64,000 nt of DNA, taken from assembly GCF_021462225.1 (NCBI RefSeq), contig NC_061816.1, positions 7,506,119-7,570,118 on the forward strand, read 5' to 3'. The DNA is from Girardinichthys multiradiatus. Its lineage: Eukaryota > Chordata > Actinopteri > Cyprinodontiformes > Goodeidae. Under the pieces are notes generated by a model, which did not search any database, was not told the origin of the DNA, and was given only the letters and a program-made list of their open reading frames with translations. The translations under genes and the position numbers were made by a program. How positions within the stretch are numbered: position 1 is the first letter of the stretch; each line of letters opens with the position of its first letter. This document shows positions 14,511 to 26,775 of this stretch, one piece after another.

Positions 14511-14865
14511 TTAAAACCTCAGTGACTCTGTGAGCTTTGAGAAGACAACATCACTTCCATGTAAACAGTAAGAGCAAAACTGATTCATTAACTGTTTCTG
14601 ATTGAACCGTTTATAACTTCATATTTAGATTCAAATACAGCATCAGTCTTTATGTATTATTCTTTTTATTCAAGTTAATTTAAAGCACTTTAATCAGCTT
14701 GGGTTGTTTTTCAATGTATTTTTTTAAATTTCTAGACATGTATATGCCTCAGTTTAAAAAATGCACATAAAGTGGAAGGAGACAAGTGTTATTTAAAGGT
14801 TAGTTTTTCATTTCTGCATTGTGCAAACAGTCTCTGTTATTTGTTTTAAATTCTAGAGTTAATTT
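14511..14865 (+). other. Probable 5' UTR and promoter region of the zinc-finger gene
   Basis: Possible non-coding exon ends are visible: 'aaaca|gtaaga' near 14568, 'aaag|gttagt' near 14799, and an acceptor 'aaattctag' at 14848-14856 just before the first coding ATG. No TATA box was identified. Confidence 0.4.
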
Positions 14866-15591
14866 ATGAATAAAGAAGCAAAAAGAAGTGACACAGAGAA
14901 CAAAATGTCATCCCTGGAAAATGTAAGTCACCAGAACACGTCGCAATTTTACACACAACTACTTTGGCTCTCCAAATTGTATGGTTATTTTTCTTCATAG
15001 AGCAAGAGCTGCAGGAGTCCAGACGTGCCTGAAGATGAAGGAGAAGAGGGACGCAGCTCCAAACAGAGACACTCTGAGGAGAAACCTCAGTGTGAACAGT
15101 GCGGCAGGAGATTTGCTAACGCAAGGAATCTGAAGCAACATCAGCAAATTCACACAGGAGAAAAGCCTCACATCTGTAGCTACTGCAGCAAGGGTTTCCG
15201 AACCTTGAGCAATCTGAAAGCTCATCAGAAGAGCCACATTGGGGAGAAGCCTTACAGCTGCAGCCAGTGTGGAAAGAGTTTTACTCAGTCAGCCTCCCTG
15301 AAGGAGCATCAGAGAATCCACACAGGAGAAAAGCCCTTTCTCTGTGAGTTGTGTGGAAGAACTTTTAGATGTTTGCATTCTTTTAAGTATCATCTACTTG
15401 TCCACAAAGGAAAAAAGGCTCATATCTGTAGCTACTGCAGCAAGGGTTTCTTAACCTTGAGCAATCTGAAAGCTCATCAGAGGATCCACACTGGGGAGAA
15501 GCCTTACAGCTGTGACAGATGTGGACGATGCTTCACTTGGTCAGTAACTTTGAAGCAGCATCTGAGAATCCACGATGAAGAGAGATCTTAA
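14866..15591 (+). CDS. C2H2 zinc-finger protein, six fingers, two coding exons
   Basis: Exon A starts at an ATG at 14866 (MNKEAKRSDTENKMSSLEN) and ends at 14922 before the donor GTAAGT. Exon B runs from 15001, after a TTCATAG acceptor, to the TAA at 15591, and the frames join exactly. The protein is about 216 residues. A charged 40-residue N-terminus (PEDEGEEGRSS) is followed by six Cys2-His2 fingers joined mostly by TGEKP-type linkers; linker 2-3 is IGEKP and linker 4-5 is KGKKA. Fingers 2 and 5 are near-duplicates (CSYCSKGF..LSNLKAH). No KRAB, SCAN or BTB domain is visible. It should be a nuclear DNA-binding protein, probably a transcription factor; the target is unknown. An internal ATG (14905) could also start it. 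All Cys and His ligands are present and there are no stops, so it looks intact. Short lineage-expanded zinc-finger genes of this kind are common beside NLR clusters in fish. Confidence 0.88.
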
Positions 15592-16740
15592 CCACATCCA
15601 TCAACTGATGCCTCCAGCTGCTATAAGTTTTGTCTTGCTGTTTCACAGACACCAACAGTGGAAACGTCTTTGAATTAAACTAATTTTCATGTAACTTATG
15701 GTTTGATATTTTCTTACAGATTTCCAGACTAAACTACAATATCTGCATTTACTGCATTTTAAAATCTGATTGTTATAACTAAAAGTGTCACCACAGAGTT
15801 CTTGGATGTTCCTTCAATGTTTAGCAGAGGACTCAGCTTTGTAAGAATTTAATCATCCTTCATCTTTGGTTCATCTGAAACCCTGATGTCCTTCTGTCCA
15901 GTCTCCTATTGGAGACATCCCAAACTGGTCTAGTCCTAGACAGGACATCTAATACTTCCAGGTACATTATGGTGCCCAGTCTCAGTCCTCAAGGGTTGAT
16001 ATCCTGCATATTTTAGGTGTTTCCCTAGTTTAGCATACCTGAATGAAACGGTGGGTCATTAGTAGGTCTCTGCAGAACCTGATGACATACTGAGGAGGTA
16101 ATTCAGCCATTGGACTCAGCCCTGTTGAACTAGGGACACATCTAAAACATTCAGGACACCAACCTTTGAGGACAGGAGCTGGACCCCCCCTGATGAAGAC
16201 AGACTGATTCGTGTCTCGGCTCCAACAGAATGTCCAGCTGCACCAAGAGTGGACTGTCCACACTGTGTCTTCACTTCGCTGACCTGGTAAAACCAACTTC
16301 CAGATGTTCACTGAGAACAACAATGTCCTACTATTAAATTTGTCAGGAATGACAGATTCCACTTTCATAACTGAAACATTAAGGCTCCTAAATGACTGAA
16401 AAGAGTCATTAAACTTAAAGATAATTTAATAACGTGATGATTACAGTCTCTCCAAAGTCCTAAATGTGAGTGTGTTGTAAACACCTCCCTCATTAACACC
16501 CTGCATCATGAGCTGCCTAACTTGACCCCAGACTTGCATTTTCACCAGATGTTGCTGTAGCTTCGGGTAATTAACTCGTTTCCAAACAATAAGCTCAAGT
16601 GGTTCAGTTCTTCATAAACGCTTCATCTGCTGATCAATGATCCCAAACAAGCTGTGGAAACAGAAACTGATGGAACAAAATATCTGAGAGTCAGCAAGGT
16701 CCACCATGAACCCATAGACTGGCTTTATGGAGCTCACAAT
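15592..16740. other. 3' flank of the zinc-finger gene
   Basis: Presumed 3' UTR followed by intergenic DNA. An AATTAAA-type signal lies near 15673. No further gene was recognised; the 112-codon minus-strand frame at 16030-16368 has no domain. Confidence 0.4.
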
Positions 16741-16748
16741 CCAGTCCA

Positions 16749-16879
16749 CTAGGTGGCAGTATAAAACCCCACCCACTTTCCTATAAATGTAAGTGGACTC
16801 CTTCACTTCCTGTTTGACATTTAGACCTTTCACCTGTTCTTGTTCTGATGGAGGGAGCACATGGAGCAGAAATATTTGG
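16749..16879 (+). promoter_or_regulatory. TATA promoter plus short first coding exon (module copy at 16.8 kb)
   Basis: Two TATA-like boxes (TATAAAA at 16760, TATAAAT at 16782) precede a conserved block, 'cttcacttcctgtttgaca', and an ATG at 16848 that opens MEGAHGAEIF. A donor (GG|GTAATT) follows at once, and without splicing the frame stops there. The same arrangement occurs at 36195-36297 and, without the TATA box, at 25430-25517. Sequence similarity with those copies continues to about 17190 in the presumed first intron. The gene it would drive is unknown; the NLR pseudogene at 21.9 kb lies downstream on the same strand. Confidence 0.5.
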
Positions 16880-17379
16880 GTAATTGCACTTTTAAATTAA
16901 TCAATGACTTTAAATCTGTAATTGTATTAATCTGAGTGTGAATGTGGAGATAAAATGGTGACTGAAGAGGAGAAAGTTTAGGTCTGAGTAGATCTGCTTT
17001 GATTCTCCAACTTCTGGATGAGCTCAATGAAACTGGTTTGAATGTTGGATTCAAATGAAAGCTTGTTGCACAGAAACTCTGAGATCACTCAGATTCAAGG
17101 GTCTTTGTTTGTTGAACAGCTTTCAGGATATGTTGGTGTTAGCATGTGGAGGAAAACATGCTAACTGAGATTAAAGTGCTTGAAGAACTTCTTTTTGGTT
17201 CTTGATCATGTTTCTGTCTTAAGAAGCTTTTCAATGCTGATGGTCAGTTTCTGCAGGTTTTTCAGAACGTCAAGCATGTTCTAATTTTAATATTTTCTGT
17301 AATTTGTTAAAACTTAAGATATTGAAGTAGTCTGGGTGATCAGGTTTCCATGTAAGAAATTGTAAGGAACCAACATTTG

Positions 17380-17690
17380 TGTTGTGCCATTGGGTTCGAA
17401 TGTTACATGTACCAACTGCCACTCTTTGGTTGGTTGGCAGAAAGGTTTCAGACACTATGCCGTAGACCCGATGGTCATGGGTTCTAACCTTGGGGCAACC
17501 ACCTGGCATTCTAAGTGAAACTTTTACATGTGCTAAGAATTGGATGTCAGTCTGCGTTATTTGTTCCAGCTAGATATCCTGCCTTATCAGTCGGTTTGTT
17601 GGCCATGTTATTTTAAGTGCTATGCTATGGATCTGATGACCCTGGGTTCAAACCCTGCCACCTCCAGTCCTTCACCAAACAAATTCAAAC
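17380..17690 (+). repeat. Two tRNA-like or SINE-head fragments
   Basis: 'ggtcatgggttctaacc' (about 17472-17488) and 'ccctgggttcaaaccctgcc' (17640-17659) each look like a Pol III B box preceded by a weak A-box-like stretch about 40 bases upstream. Neither folds cleanly into a tRNA by eye. They are likely SINE heads or tRNA relics. Confidence 0.35.
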
Positions 17691-17756
17691 TATGTTTCAC
17701 TCCAAAAACCATTATCCCAAAAATCCGAATCACAGCTAGATATCAAGGAGGTACTT

Positions 17757-18015
17757 CCGACTGGGGCTCAGTAGGAAGAGTAGTCGTCTTGCAATCAGAA
17801 GGTTTTGGGTTTGATTCCAGCTTCCTCCTGCCACATGTCGATGTGCCCCTGGGCAAGGCACTTAACCTCAAGTTGCCTACCGATCTGTGTATCGGTGTAT
17901 GAATGTGTGAGCGTTAGTGAGTGCGATTGGGTGAATGTGGCGCTAGTGTAAAGCGCTTTGAGCGGTCTGTATGACTGGAAGAGCGCTATATAAGTTCAGT
18001 CCATTTACCATTTAC
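17757..18015 (+). mobile_element. tRNA-derived SINE
   Basis: A head with A box (gctcagtaggaagagtagtc) and B box (ggttttgggtttgattcca) leads into a body ending 'gtgtaaagcgctttgagcgg', then 'gcgctatataagttcagtcc' and a short ATTTACC repeat. This structure is well known in teleost SINEs whose tail matches a partner LINE. Confidence 0.85.
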
Positions 18016-19245
18016 ATGTATGATGCTACACCAAGGGGGAGCCAGGATGACAGGTTAGGGTGGGGATTTATCGTCATCTTCACCACCGTTTTAGAGGAAT
18101 TTAGTCTGATCAGTGTGGCTGACCTGAAAGATCCTGACTGGATATAGTCACCGGTGAAAATACCCTATGCCAAGGCAGATCTAGAATCTATTAATGTACT
18201 CTGTGAGATCTATAAGGAGTTAAGGAACACAGATCAAACCACTGTGAACGGGTCTAGTTGTGAGATTGTTCGTGAACGTAAGTCTCCAGTGGCGCAGTGT
18301 CTGGTTCAAGTCCTGGCTGTTACTAAGCCTGCATCAATCCAACATACATATGGCTAGGGTAGGGATTATGTGGATTGTGATAATTGTTCCTAGGATAGGT
18401 GAATCTTCCACCATATACGGTTTGTGTTCATATTTTGATGTGATATAGAAAGTGTTTCTCCAAAGGTTCTACATTTCTGTTGCCCCATGTAGTTTTACTT
18501 GGTAGGCCATGTGTGGATTGTTTCTTTCTTTCTTTCTTTCCTTCTCCCTTCCTTCCTCCACTTTGTTGTTCTTCCATTGTAGCTAGGGCTCTGCAATTGT
18601 TGATGTTTTGTTTAATTATTATCATATTGCTGTATTGAACTGAAAGTGTCAAGTTCATAATCATTCCTGATCTTGTGTGGGGGGTTTATTTTGTTCCTCG
18701 ATGGTGTTTTTCCTCTGTATTTTTGTCTTATCTTTTCATCCTTGTGATGTTTCTATATGCTTGGTTGGTTCTGTTCTGTCCTGTACCTTTGACCTGTGTA
18801 CGTTCGCCGCTTACAGCCCTAGATTTGTATAGTTTTCATGTTTACTTGGGTTGATCAGTAGAATGAAGGTATACTAGTAAATCCTTTTGATTTTCTTGTT
18901 AAACAGGTGACACTTTGTTAAACTTCAAGCCCAGTCTTTCCAGCTAGACATTCTTGAAACAGCAGCGTTGGCCACCAGGATGTTGCTGCTTCCATGAGCA
19001 ACATCTAAAACTTGAACAATGTTTCAATAACATCTAGTACTGTCCTTCCTTCTCTAGATGATGTTTCAACATCACCGACAACTTCCTTAAACTTCTACTA
19101 AACAAATTCCCACAGCAGGTAGAGACACTACTGGAAGTAGAGTTGCAGTTAGTGTTTCTTCAACAAGTTTATCAACCATCTTAAAACAATCTTTAACAAA
19201 CAAAACAACTAACTTCTGATTTCACCCGTTGGTCTTTCAACTGGC
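18016..19245. other. No gene recognised; includes a TTTC/TTCC microsatellite
   Basis: A pyrimidine run lies at about 18522-18558. The rest is AT-rich without recognised repeats or exons. Confidence 0.4.
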
Positions 19246-19249
19246 TGGT

Positions 19250-19760
19250 GGTGTTTAAGTTATGTAGACAGGTGGATTGGCTGGTACACTGGTGCGGTCA
19301 GAACTACCTTGAACTGAACCCACTCAAGACTGTGGAAATGGTGGTGGACTTTAGGAGAACACTACCCCCATAGACCCCCTTCACCATCCTCAACAACACT
19401 GTATCGGCCATGGACCACTTCAGGTTCTTAGGAACCACCATCTCTGAGGACCTGAGATGGTCTTCACACATAGACACTGTTCGAAAGAAGGCCCAGCAGA
19501 GACTGTACTTCCTGAGGCAACTCAAGAAGTTCAACCTTCCACAGGAGCTGCTGGTCATCTTCTACACTGTCATCATTCAGTCTGTCTTGTTTTCATCCAT
19601 CTCAGTGTGGTTTGGCTCATCCACAAAACAGGACAGGTCCAGACTGCAACGAATAATCAGGACTACAGAGAGAATCATCAGTTAGTTCAGTTCTTGTTTC
19701 TGGATGTAGAACACCTCCCCCCAATTCTACTGCTCTGGACCATCCAGTAACAGAATTTGA
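19250..19760 (+). mobile_element. LINE fragment, C-terminal region of the reverse-transcriptase ORF
   Basis: Frames read NYLELNPLKTVEMVVDFRR, a stop, then a 91-codon piece containing 'ISEDLRWSSHIDTV', 'KAQQRLYFLRQLKKFNLP' and 'SISVWFGSSTKQDRSRLQRI'. This is the region after the catalytic core in fish LINEs. It is truncated at both ends and broken by stops. Confidence 0.8.
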
Positions 19761-20270
19761 ACTAGACACTGCATCCCTGGTTCACAAACAATCCCACCAC
19801 AGCACCAGATCTCTATACAACTTCACTTGCTCTCCCAGCCTGTCTGATTTCTAGTAGTTAATTTCAGTTTCCAATTTAGAAATCACACTAAATCTTCTGA
19901 GTTTTACCAGGAATTAAACTAACAGCATTTGAAGTTTGACACCTTGATTGTGTAGCTTTGTTGATAATGCCACCAGACCACAAGAACTACAACAGGCTTC
20001 TCTACCCTCTGACCTTCCAAGACAACCACTCTCACTAACTTTCAGAAGTCTTTACTTATACGTACCATGTTTACCCTGAAAAACATTAAGTTTAAGTTCT
20101 GGTAGACGTTATCTCGGAATTTGGACTTGAACTTCCAATAAAGTCATCTGGAGTCTTCCAATTTACTTTGAGTTATCTAATATTATTAAAGAACAAAACT
20201 CTTACCTATAGACACACACTTAAATATGAATTTAGAGCAACGATTCATCTCTGTTCATACCCATTAAACT
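19761..20270. other. No gene recognised
   Basis: AT-rich filler between repeats. Confidence 0.35.
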
Positions 20271-20620
20271 TTTCGTTACAGTCTGTCACATTAAAATCAC
20301 AACTTTAGTGCATTTCATTGGGATTTTATGTGATAGACCAACACAAAGTAGTGCCTAATTGTCAAGTGGAAGGAAAAGGCCAAACAGGTCGACAGTTTGG
20401 TTTTCTTTTTGGCAAATAGACATAAAAAGTATGGGGAGCAATTGAGTCCTCCTATGTGTATTTCACTCTCAGTATAAATGCAGCGGTTCTGTAAAGGGAC
20501 CAATTGTTTGTTAGAGAACATTAGAGAACAAACAGCATCACGAGGACCAACAAACACTGACCAGAACAGCTTCCATGTCCTTGCTGTGTCCCCCACATAC
20601 AGTGCCAAACACCCTGCCAA
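20271..20620 (+). mobile_element. Terminal part of a Tc1-like element
   Basis: Contains 'gattttatgtgatagaccaa' and 'agagaacattagagaacaaa', words from the 5' end of a very common fish Tc1-like family. The partner at 50690-51690 shares the first word. No transposase frame remains. Confidence 0.6.
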
Positions 20621-21892
20621 ATGTCCCCAACTAGTTCAAACTAATGCAGACCTTCCCCAAGCAGGGATTGTGGCTAAAATCAGGCAAAAAAGATCTTATG
20701 TGTCCTCAGTGTGAAAAAAGTGATCCTTTTTCTAGCTTTTACACACTCTCACAGAATGTCTTTTTGTTACTGCATGTAGGAAATGTGATTTAAACATCTG
20801 TGGGTTGAATAAAACCCTGGATCTCCCGACAGAGGAGCTGATTAATCGTGGGTCTTCGAGACACCCTGGCATCTGTATTAAGCATACGTTCCAAATACAA
20901 GAATGAGCATCATTAAATTATAATGATTGATGGACGTTGGGTCTTCATTAAAACATGGAAAAAATGTGACAGCATTTAAAGAAAGGAAATGAAATGTTTC
21001 CAAGGAAGTTTTCCGTTCTCGATTATTGTTGTTGTCAAACCTTTGCCACCGAAAGGAAAGGCCCTTATTCACACAAATATTTACTGCTTCCTTTGAGAAC
21101 TTAACTGAATGCACCAAAATGTCAATTTCAAAGATCACATTCTGCTCTACCTACTAGCAACAGATCCTTCTGGTGTGGCTACATTGAGGTGGTGGTGCTC
21201 AAAGCCCTTGGTCATGACACTGGCCTGAATGCAGATGAACTGGGAGAGCTGTTTAGCACTGCTTGTAGCTTCAATTAGAAAAGTATTCTCACTTCAAGCA
21301 ATACCACTGAGACATTCAACAGTAACAAAAAAGTATTCTAGTCTGTAGTCCATATGGTGGACTCTAAACCTTTAGGTCTGTGTAATAACTTTTACTGGTT
21401 TTGGCGTAGTACACTGTCACAAAGAAACCAAACATCTACCAGGAGGTTTTGAATGAGGCAGTAGAATAAGATTAACAAAGAAAAATCTTAATTGGATTAG
21501 GCCCTTTCATGACTTTTTGTGCTTTGAGTAGAAGTAAATGTCGCTGACCGTTGTTTTCTCACATTTTGCCCATCCAGAACCATGTCTGTAGAAGACCTTA
21601 CCAAAGACCGTCTCTTTTATAATAAAAGAAGACAGAAAACGGTCAGAAGAATGGATGTTACAGGATGTATTGTTTGGGGTGTTTTATTGTCTTAAGTCTA
21701 TTTTCATCTTGCACTTCTATAAACTAATACTGTTAATGGACAAATAATTGCAGCACACAATATATCGTAGTAGGTCTAGAGGTGATACTTTGCTTTCTTT
21801 CTGTTCATGTTTTTTCCAACTGCAAATGAGTTGAGATACAAATACATAAGAACACATTTTAAATCTAATCATGTTAACTTATTTTCCGTAAG
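20621..21892. other. No gene recognised; possible intron of the NLR gene
   Basis: No further 174-nt leucine-rich-repeat exon was found on the plus strand here, so the 5' part of the NLR gene at 21.9 kb is either missing or outside the window. Confidence 0.35.
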
Positions 21893-23088
21893 ACTCGGCT
21901 CCTGTAACCTCTCTCTGAGAACTTGTGAAGATCTGTCAGTTATCCTTGGCTCTCAATCCTGTTGTCTAAGAGAAGTTGATCTATGTAACAACAACCTGCA
22001 GGACTCAGGGGAGAGGTCACCTACAGCCAAACTAAACATTTCAAACTTTAGGGTTGAAACTTTCAGGTAAGAAGTTATCAAACTATTTGGAGTGCCTGCA
22101 AAATGGTGCTTTGTTATAGGTTAATTTTATATTTCTCAAGATGGTTATACATGTTTTCAACTCACATTAATGCATGTGCTTAGATTAAGTCACACTTTAT
22201 GGATCAAAGTTTTACGTTTGGTTCACTGCTGACGAGGAAATGAGATTGATGCTCAAACTCAATGACAGAATGTTACACATTGTTTAATATAGGAGATGTG
22301 TCCAGATGATGAAATGATCCTTTCTCTGTAAAGAACAATATCTGTATGAGAGCCATATAATGTCCATGTTTGCTGCTGAAAGAGACTGATGGTCTGACCT
22401 TCCTCCTCCTTTCAGAGAGCCTGATGGAGTCCGATGGTTGAAACCAGGTCTGAGGAAGTGTAAGTATGTTTTTCATTTGATTCATGACAGCAAAGCAGCT
22501 CACATTCAAACCATCTTCAAACTGTCCATCACTCATTCATCATCAAAGTGTCAATAAATGATCAATAACTGAAGCTGGATTGTGTTTGTTCTCTCCATCA
22601 GATTCCTGTCAGCTCACAATCAACACAAACACAGAGAACAGAAAACTCCAACTGTCTGAAGACAACAGGAAGGTGACACATGTGGAGGAGCTTCAGGCAT
22701 ATCATCAACATCCAGACAGAGTCGATGGCTGGCCTCAGCTGCTGTGTAGTGATGGTCTGACTGGTCGCTGTTACTGGGAGGTAGAGTGGGAGGGAGTGGT
22801 TTTTATATCAGTAAGTTACAGAGGAATATGCAGGAAGGGATGCAATGATGACTGTGTGCTTGGATGAAATGATCAGTCCTGGAGTCTGAGCTGCTCTGAG
22901 GATCGATACTCTATCTGTCTCCATAACAGAGGAACACCCATCACCTCCTCCTCCTCCGTCTCTAACAGAGTAGCAGCGTATGTGGACTGTCCTGCTGGCA
23001 TCCTGTCCTTCTACAGAGTTTCCTCTGACTCACTGATCCACCTCCACACCTTCAACACCACATTCACTGAGGCCCTCTATGTTGGATT
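21893..23088 (+). pseudogene. 3' end of an NLRC3-like NLR-B30.2 gene: LRR, linker and SPRY exons
   Basis: Three exons with consensus splice sites join in frame. Exon 1 (21893-22066) is exactly 174 nt, the unit size of fish NLR leucine-rich-repeat exons, and reads [18 protein letters not shown] then [15 protein letters not shown]. Exon 2 (22416-22459) encodes EPDGVRWLKPGLRK. Exon 3 (from 22602) starts the B30.2/SPRY domain: CQLTINTNTENRKLQLSEDN, VTHVEELQAYHQHPDRVD, LTGRCYWEVEWEG. A TGA at 22865 replaces a sense codon between CVLG and NDQSWSL. The frame then continues correctly (YSICLHNRGTPIT, VAAYVDCPAGILSFYRV, FTEALYVGF) until a LINE begins at about 23089 and removes the domain's end. NLRs of this type are cytoplasmic sensors. 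The N-terminal FISNA-NACHT part is not seen upstream. One stop plus the truncation make it non-functional as it stands. Confidence 0.88.
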
Positions 23089-24065
23089 CCAATTCAATTC
23101 AATTTAAAAATACTTTATTAATCCCAAAGGGAAATTAAATGTTGTTATAGCTCATATTATGAAGGTTTCCTCAAAGAGTCGTTGTAGATGCTGATGGCTG
23201 TGGGCAGGAAGGATCTCCTGTAGCGCTCCGTCTTACAGCAGATCTGAAGAAGCCTCTGACTGAAGACACTCTGTTGTTGTAGGACAGTCTCATGAAGAGG
23301 AAGCTCAGGGTTCTCCATAATGTTCTTCACCTTCTTTCCACAATGATCTCCAGAGGTTCCAGAGGAGTCCCCAGAACAGAACCAGCATTTTTTATCAGCT
23401 TGTTGAGCTTTTTTAAGTCCCTGGCTCTGATGCTGCTTCCCCAGCAGATGATGGCAGAAGAGATCAGACTCTCCACAACAGACTTATAGAAGATATGCAG
23501 CATCTTGCTGCAAACACCAAAGGACCTAAGCTTCCTCAAGAAGTACAGTCTGCTCTGTCCCTTCTTGTAGATGGCTTCACAGTTGCATCTCCACTCTAGT
23601 CTGTTGTCCAGATGAACACTGAGGTATTTATACTCCTCCACCACCTCCACTTCTTCTCCCATGATGGAAATAGTTTTTGACTTATTCCTGTTTCTCTTAA
23701 AATCTACAATCATCTCCTTTGTTTTATTCACGTTCAAGATGAGATGATTGTTTCCACACCATGCCACAAAGCGGTCCACCACCTTCCTGTACTCATCTTC
23801 TTGTCCATCTCTGATCCACCCCACAACTGCAGAATCATCCGAGTATTTTTGCAGATGACAAGAGTCTGTCTTGTACTGGAAGTCTGAGGTGTACAGAGTG
23901 AAAAGGAATGGTGAGAGTACAGTCCCCTGTGGTGCTCCTGTGCTGTTGACTACCTGGTTAGACTCATAACCCTTCAGTCTCACAAACTGTGGTCTGTTTG
24001 TCAGGTAGTCTTTAATCCAGGAGATTGTTGAGGCTCCACCTGAGTCTTCTGGAGTTTCTGACAAA
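23089..24065 (-). mobile_element. 5'-truncated Rex1/CR1-like LINE with reverse-transcriptase fragment
   Basis: The minus strand encodes 245 residues from the reverse-transcriptase fingers/palm onward. GAPQGTVLSPFLFTLYTSDF is the box before the catalytic loop, KYSDDSAVVGWI the catalytic YSDD, then LNVNKTKEMIVDF and QSRLYFLRKLRSFGVCSKML. The 3' UTR follows toward 23089 and ends in tandem AATTC/AATTG words (23089-23103), as in Rex1-type elements. The copy is truncated at its 5' end (about 24065) and lies antisense in the SPRY exon of the NLR pseudogene. The reverse-transcriptase fragment is uninterrupted, so the insertion is fairly young. Confidence 0.88.
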
Positions 24066-25392
24066 ACAAATCAGGTTGAAGTCTGAAATTTGCAGTCTGG
24101 TCTCCTGGTTCCTCAGTATTTCTGTGTTGAATTAAGCAGAAAGTAAAAATAAATTGTTTATGCTCATAAAATTAAGTAAAAACAGCCTCTTTACTGAGAG
24201 AAAAACTCTAATTCAGTTTGGGCAAGTTTCTGATTTCCATTCAGCTAAATATGTTCAAATTGTTTCTCTTTAAAAATAAAAATTAATCTTACAATCCTTT
24301 AAAGACAGAATATTATCTTATTTTTCAGACATTTCAGTATGTTTGTGTTTGTTGTGAAGTTGTTTTGTTTTTGTTTCATAAATATGTCTGTTTTCTTAAT
24401 TTCCCCAAACATTTTCAATCACAAAATATTGTAATATAAATGTGAGATTTTACAAAAACTATTTAAACAAAAACCTTTCATATTTAGACCTTTCTTTAAT
24501 ACATTTTAATATTTTATTTTGTTTTATCAGCAGTTTGTACCTGTATAAAGGTATAGATTAATGATGGGATGTGATAACAAAAAAACAAATTAATAAATGT
24601 TTTTGTAATTAATTAATTGGGATTAATCACATTCTTTATCAAATATCAATATTTTACCCAATAAAGATTTTTCAGTTCCAATAAATAGACTAATTTGGTT
24701 TATGATGACAATCAGCTATTTCTACCTCTATGTTGTGGAAGCAGGAATGTAGCGGCTGTACTTTGATGCTGTGGTTCATCCAACCATACAGATCCAGACG
24801 TACATTTTATATGTTTTACTACTATTTAATCAACAGCTTTACTCATGTACTCATCTAAATTATTCAGCTGTGTTGGAAAGAAGTTTATTAATGCTATATT
24901 TTACAGAACAAGTATTCTGTCACTTTGTTCTATGTTCAGAAGTGTGTTTATCCTCTCTGTGCTGAAAAATATAGATTTAAAAAGCAATAATAAAATCCTC
25001 TTGCTGTTCTTACAAAACTATATCATAATAAAGAGGTACAGCTGCAGTCCCTGAGATATCTCACCGTTTCTGTCCTGAATCTTTTCTAGTCCCTCAAAGT
25101 TAATGTCAACATCTTCACAAAGAAAAGCTGAACTTCAGGTTGGTACAGATCATTTTATTCACAAAAGAACATTTCTTTTTTGAAATTTTAAACAAAGTTG
25201 TTGAATAACACTGAATGCAGTTATTTCATCTTTAGGTTTGAAGGAGAATAAGTGGAAGTTTCTGTGCTCCCTCTAGTGGACAGATTAGTTGTAGCAGAAG
25301 GTAACTGAGCTGAGACACTGCAGAGATGATCATTCTTGATCAGTGTCTCAATAAATCAGATATTTTTCTGTGTTTCTGTCCTTTCTCCAGTT
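24066..25392. other. No gene recognised
   Basis: Very AT-rich (24120-24720), with only small chance frames. It may include the former 3' part of the NLR gene, but no SPRY end was recognised. Confidence 0.35.
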
Positions 25393-25429
25393 TGTGATCT
25401 GTGGACAGTCCAGATATCCAGCCCTGTTG

Positions 25430-25517
25430 TTGGAGGCTACCTTCACTTCCTGTTTGACAGTCTGACCTTTCACCTGAGCTGGTTTGGATGGAGGAAGCAC
25501 ATGGAGCCAACATTTGG
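25430..25517 (+). promoter_or_regulatory. First-exon module lacking its TATA box (copy 1)
   Basis: Has the conserved 'cttcacttcctgtttgacag' block and an ATG at 25488 opening MEEAHGANIW with a following donor (TGG|GTAACT). The TATA-containing stretch present at 36189-36220 is missing, so this copy is probably promoter-dead. Confidence 0.5.
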
Positions 25518-26432
25518 GTAACTATACTTTGATTTCAATCAGTGACTTTAAATCTGTAGCTGTATTAATGTGACTGTGAATGTGGAGTTCAGATGGTGAG
25601 GAAGAGGAGAAGGTTTAGATGTGAGGAGACCTGAAACTGCTGCTTTGGTTCTCCAGCTTCTGGATGAGCTCAATGAGATTGGTTTAAATGTTGGATTGAA
25701 ATGAAAGTTTGTTGCATTGAGACACTAACTGAGGTCATTTAGATCCAAAGTTCTTCTAGCTCAGCTTTGGAGTTTGATCTGTTTGCTGAAGAACTTCCAC
25801 AACATGTTGGTGTTAGCATGTGGAGCAGAACATGCTAACTGGTTTGAACTGCTTGAAGATGTTTGACTGTCTTCAGAGACTTGAGTTCAGCTGAGATGTT
25901 GAGTTTCTGAAGGTTGGTTGAACTTCTTTCAGCAGTTTAGCTGAATTTAGCATGTTGTTCTCCAGATGCTGATGCTGAGATGTTTTGTAAGTTTCTGCTG
26001 AAACTCAGATCAGATGTTGCTGTTGAACCAATCTGGATGATCTGTTTTAGAGTTTCCATGTAAGAAAATTTAATCTGAATTCAACTTTAAATGAATTTTG
26101 TTTGAGAAGATCCAGAAGCTGAAGAAAGAAAGCAGCAGCTACAGGTTCTACTCAGGTCCAAAGTTTCTCCTGTTGTTCTCCCAGTAGAACTCCACATTTC
26201 CAGTGAGTTTAATACAGTTTCAGGTTTAAAGTCACTGGTATCAAAGTTTAGTTTGACCAAATGAAGAGAAATCAGTGATAATGCAGAAGATCCAGAATGT
26301 ACAATAAAATATTGAGCTTGTGTTGTTTAGAAGATCATAACCTCCTCCATTTACCTCCTGATTATCCGGGGAGGGGACACGGCCCCCTCACCCACTCTCT
26401 GCAGCAGGTCTAGATCTTCTCTCCAGGTCGTC

Positions 26433-26666
26433 TCAGGCAGGACTTGAACCCAGGAACTCCACCACTGGCATCTTCTGGTCACAGACAGTTCCTCCACACC
26501 ATCGGGTCCACTCCCTTCTTAGCTCTCTTCTCTTGGTGCTTTTCAACTTTTCAGTTTGAACCCTGAACTCCTCAAAATATAACCTCTCAGGTTCTTCACA
26601 ACAAATAAGCTCCTGATGAGAAGTTGAAGCCAGTCTTTCTGGAATCTCCTTCCTACAGTCCATCAT
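26433..26666 (-). other. 77-codon ATG frame present in both duplicate copies; coding status doubtful
   Basis: Opens MMDCRKEIPERLASTS and is charged (EKLKSTKRRELRREW). The matching frame at 37213-37446 differs at one residue. Because the duplicates are near-identical throughout, conservation gives no support for coding. The end of the frame overlaps a B-box-like 'gggttcaagtcctgcct' (minus), so it may be part of a tRNA-derived repeat. Confidence 0.25.
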
Positions 26667-26775
26667 GTTGACTTATTGACTCCCTCTGGTTAAATTCTTT
26701 GAAATGTTGTTCAAATTTCTCTCAAATTGTTCAGTTTTATTCTTCTTAAAACAAGGAACATCTCAGTCTTGATCT

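Larger units (their letters stand above)
25393..26775. repeat. Tandem duplication, copy 1, left part
   Basis: Aligns base for base with 36141-37555 apart from scattered substitutions and one gap of about 32 bases near 25440, where copy 2 has its TATA box. The copy is interrupted at 26776 by the LTR element and resumes at 34730. Confidence 0.92.
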
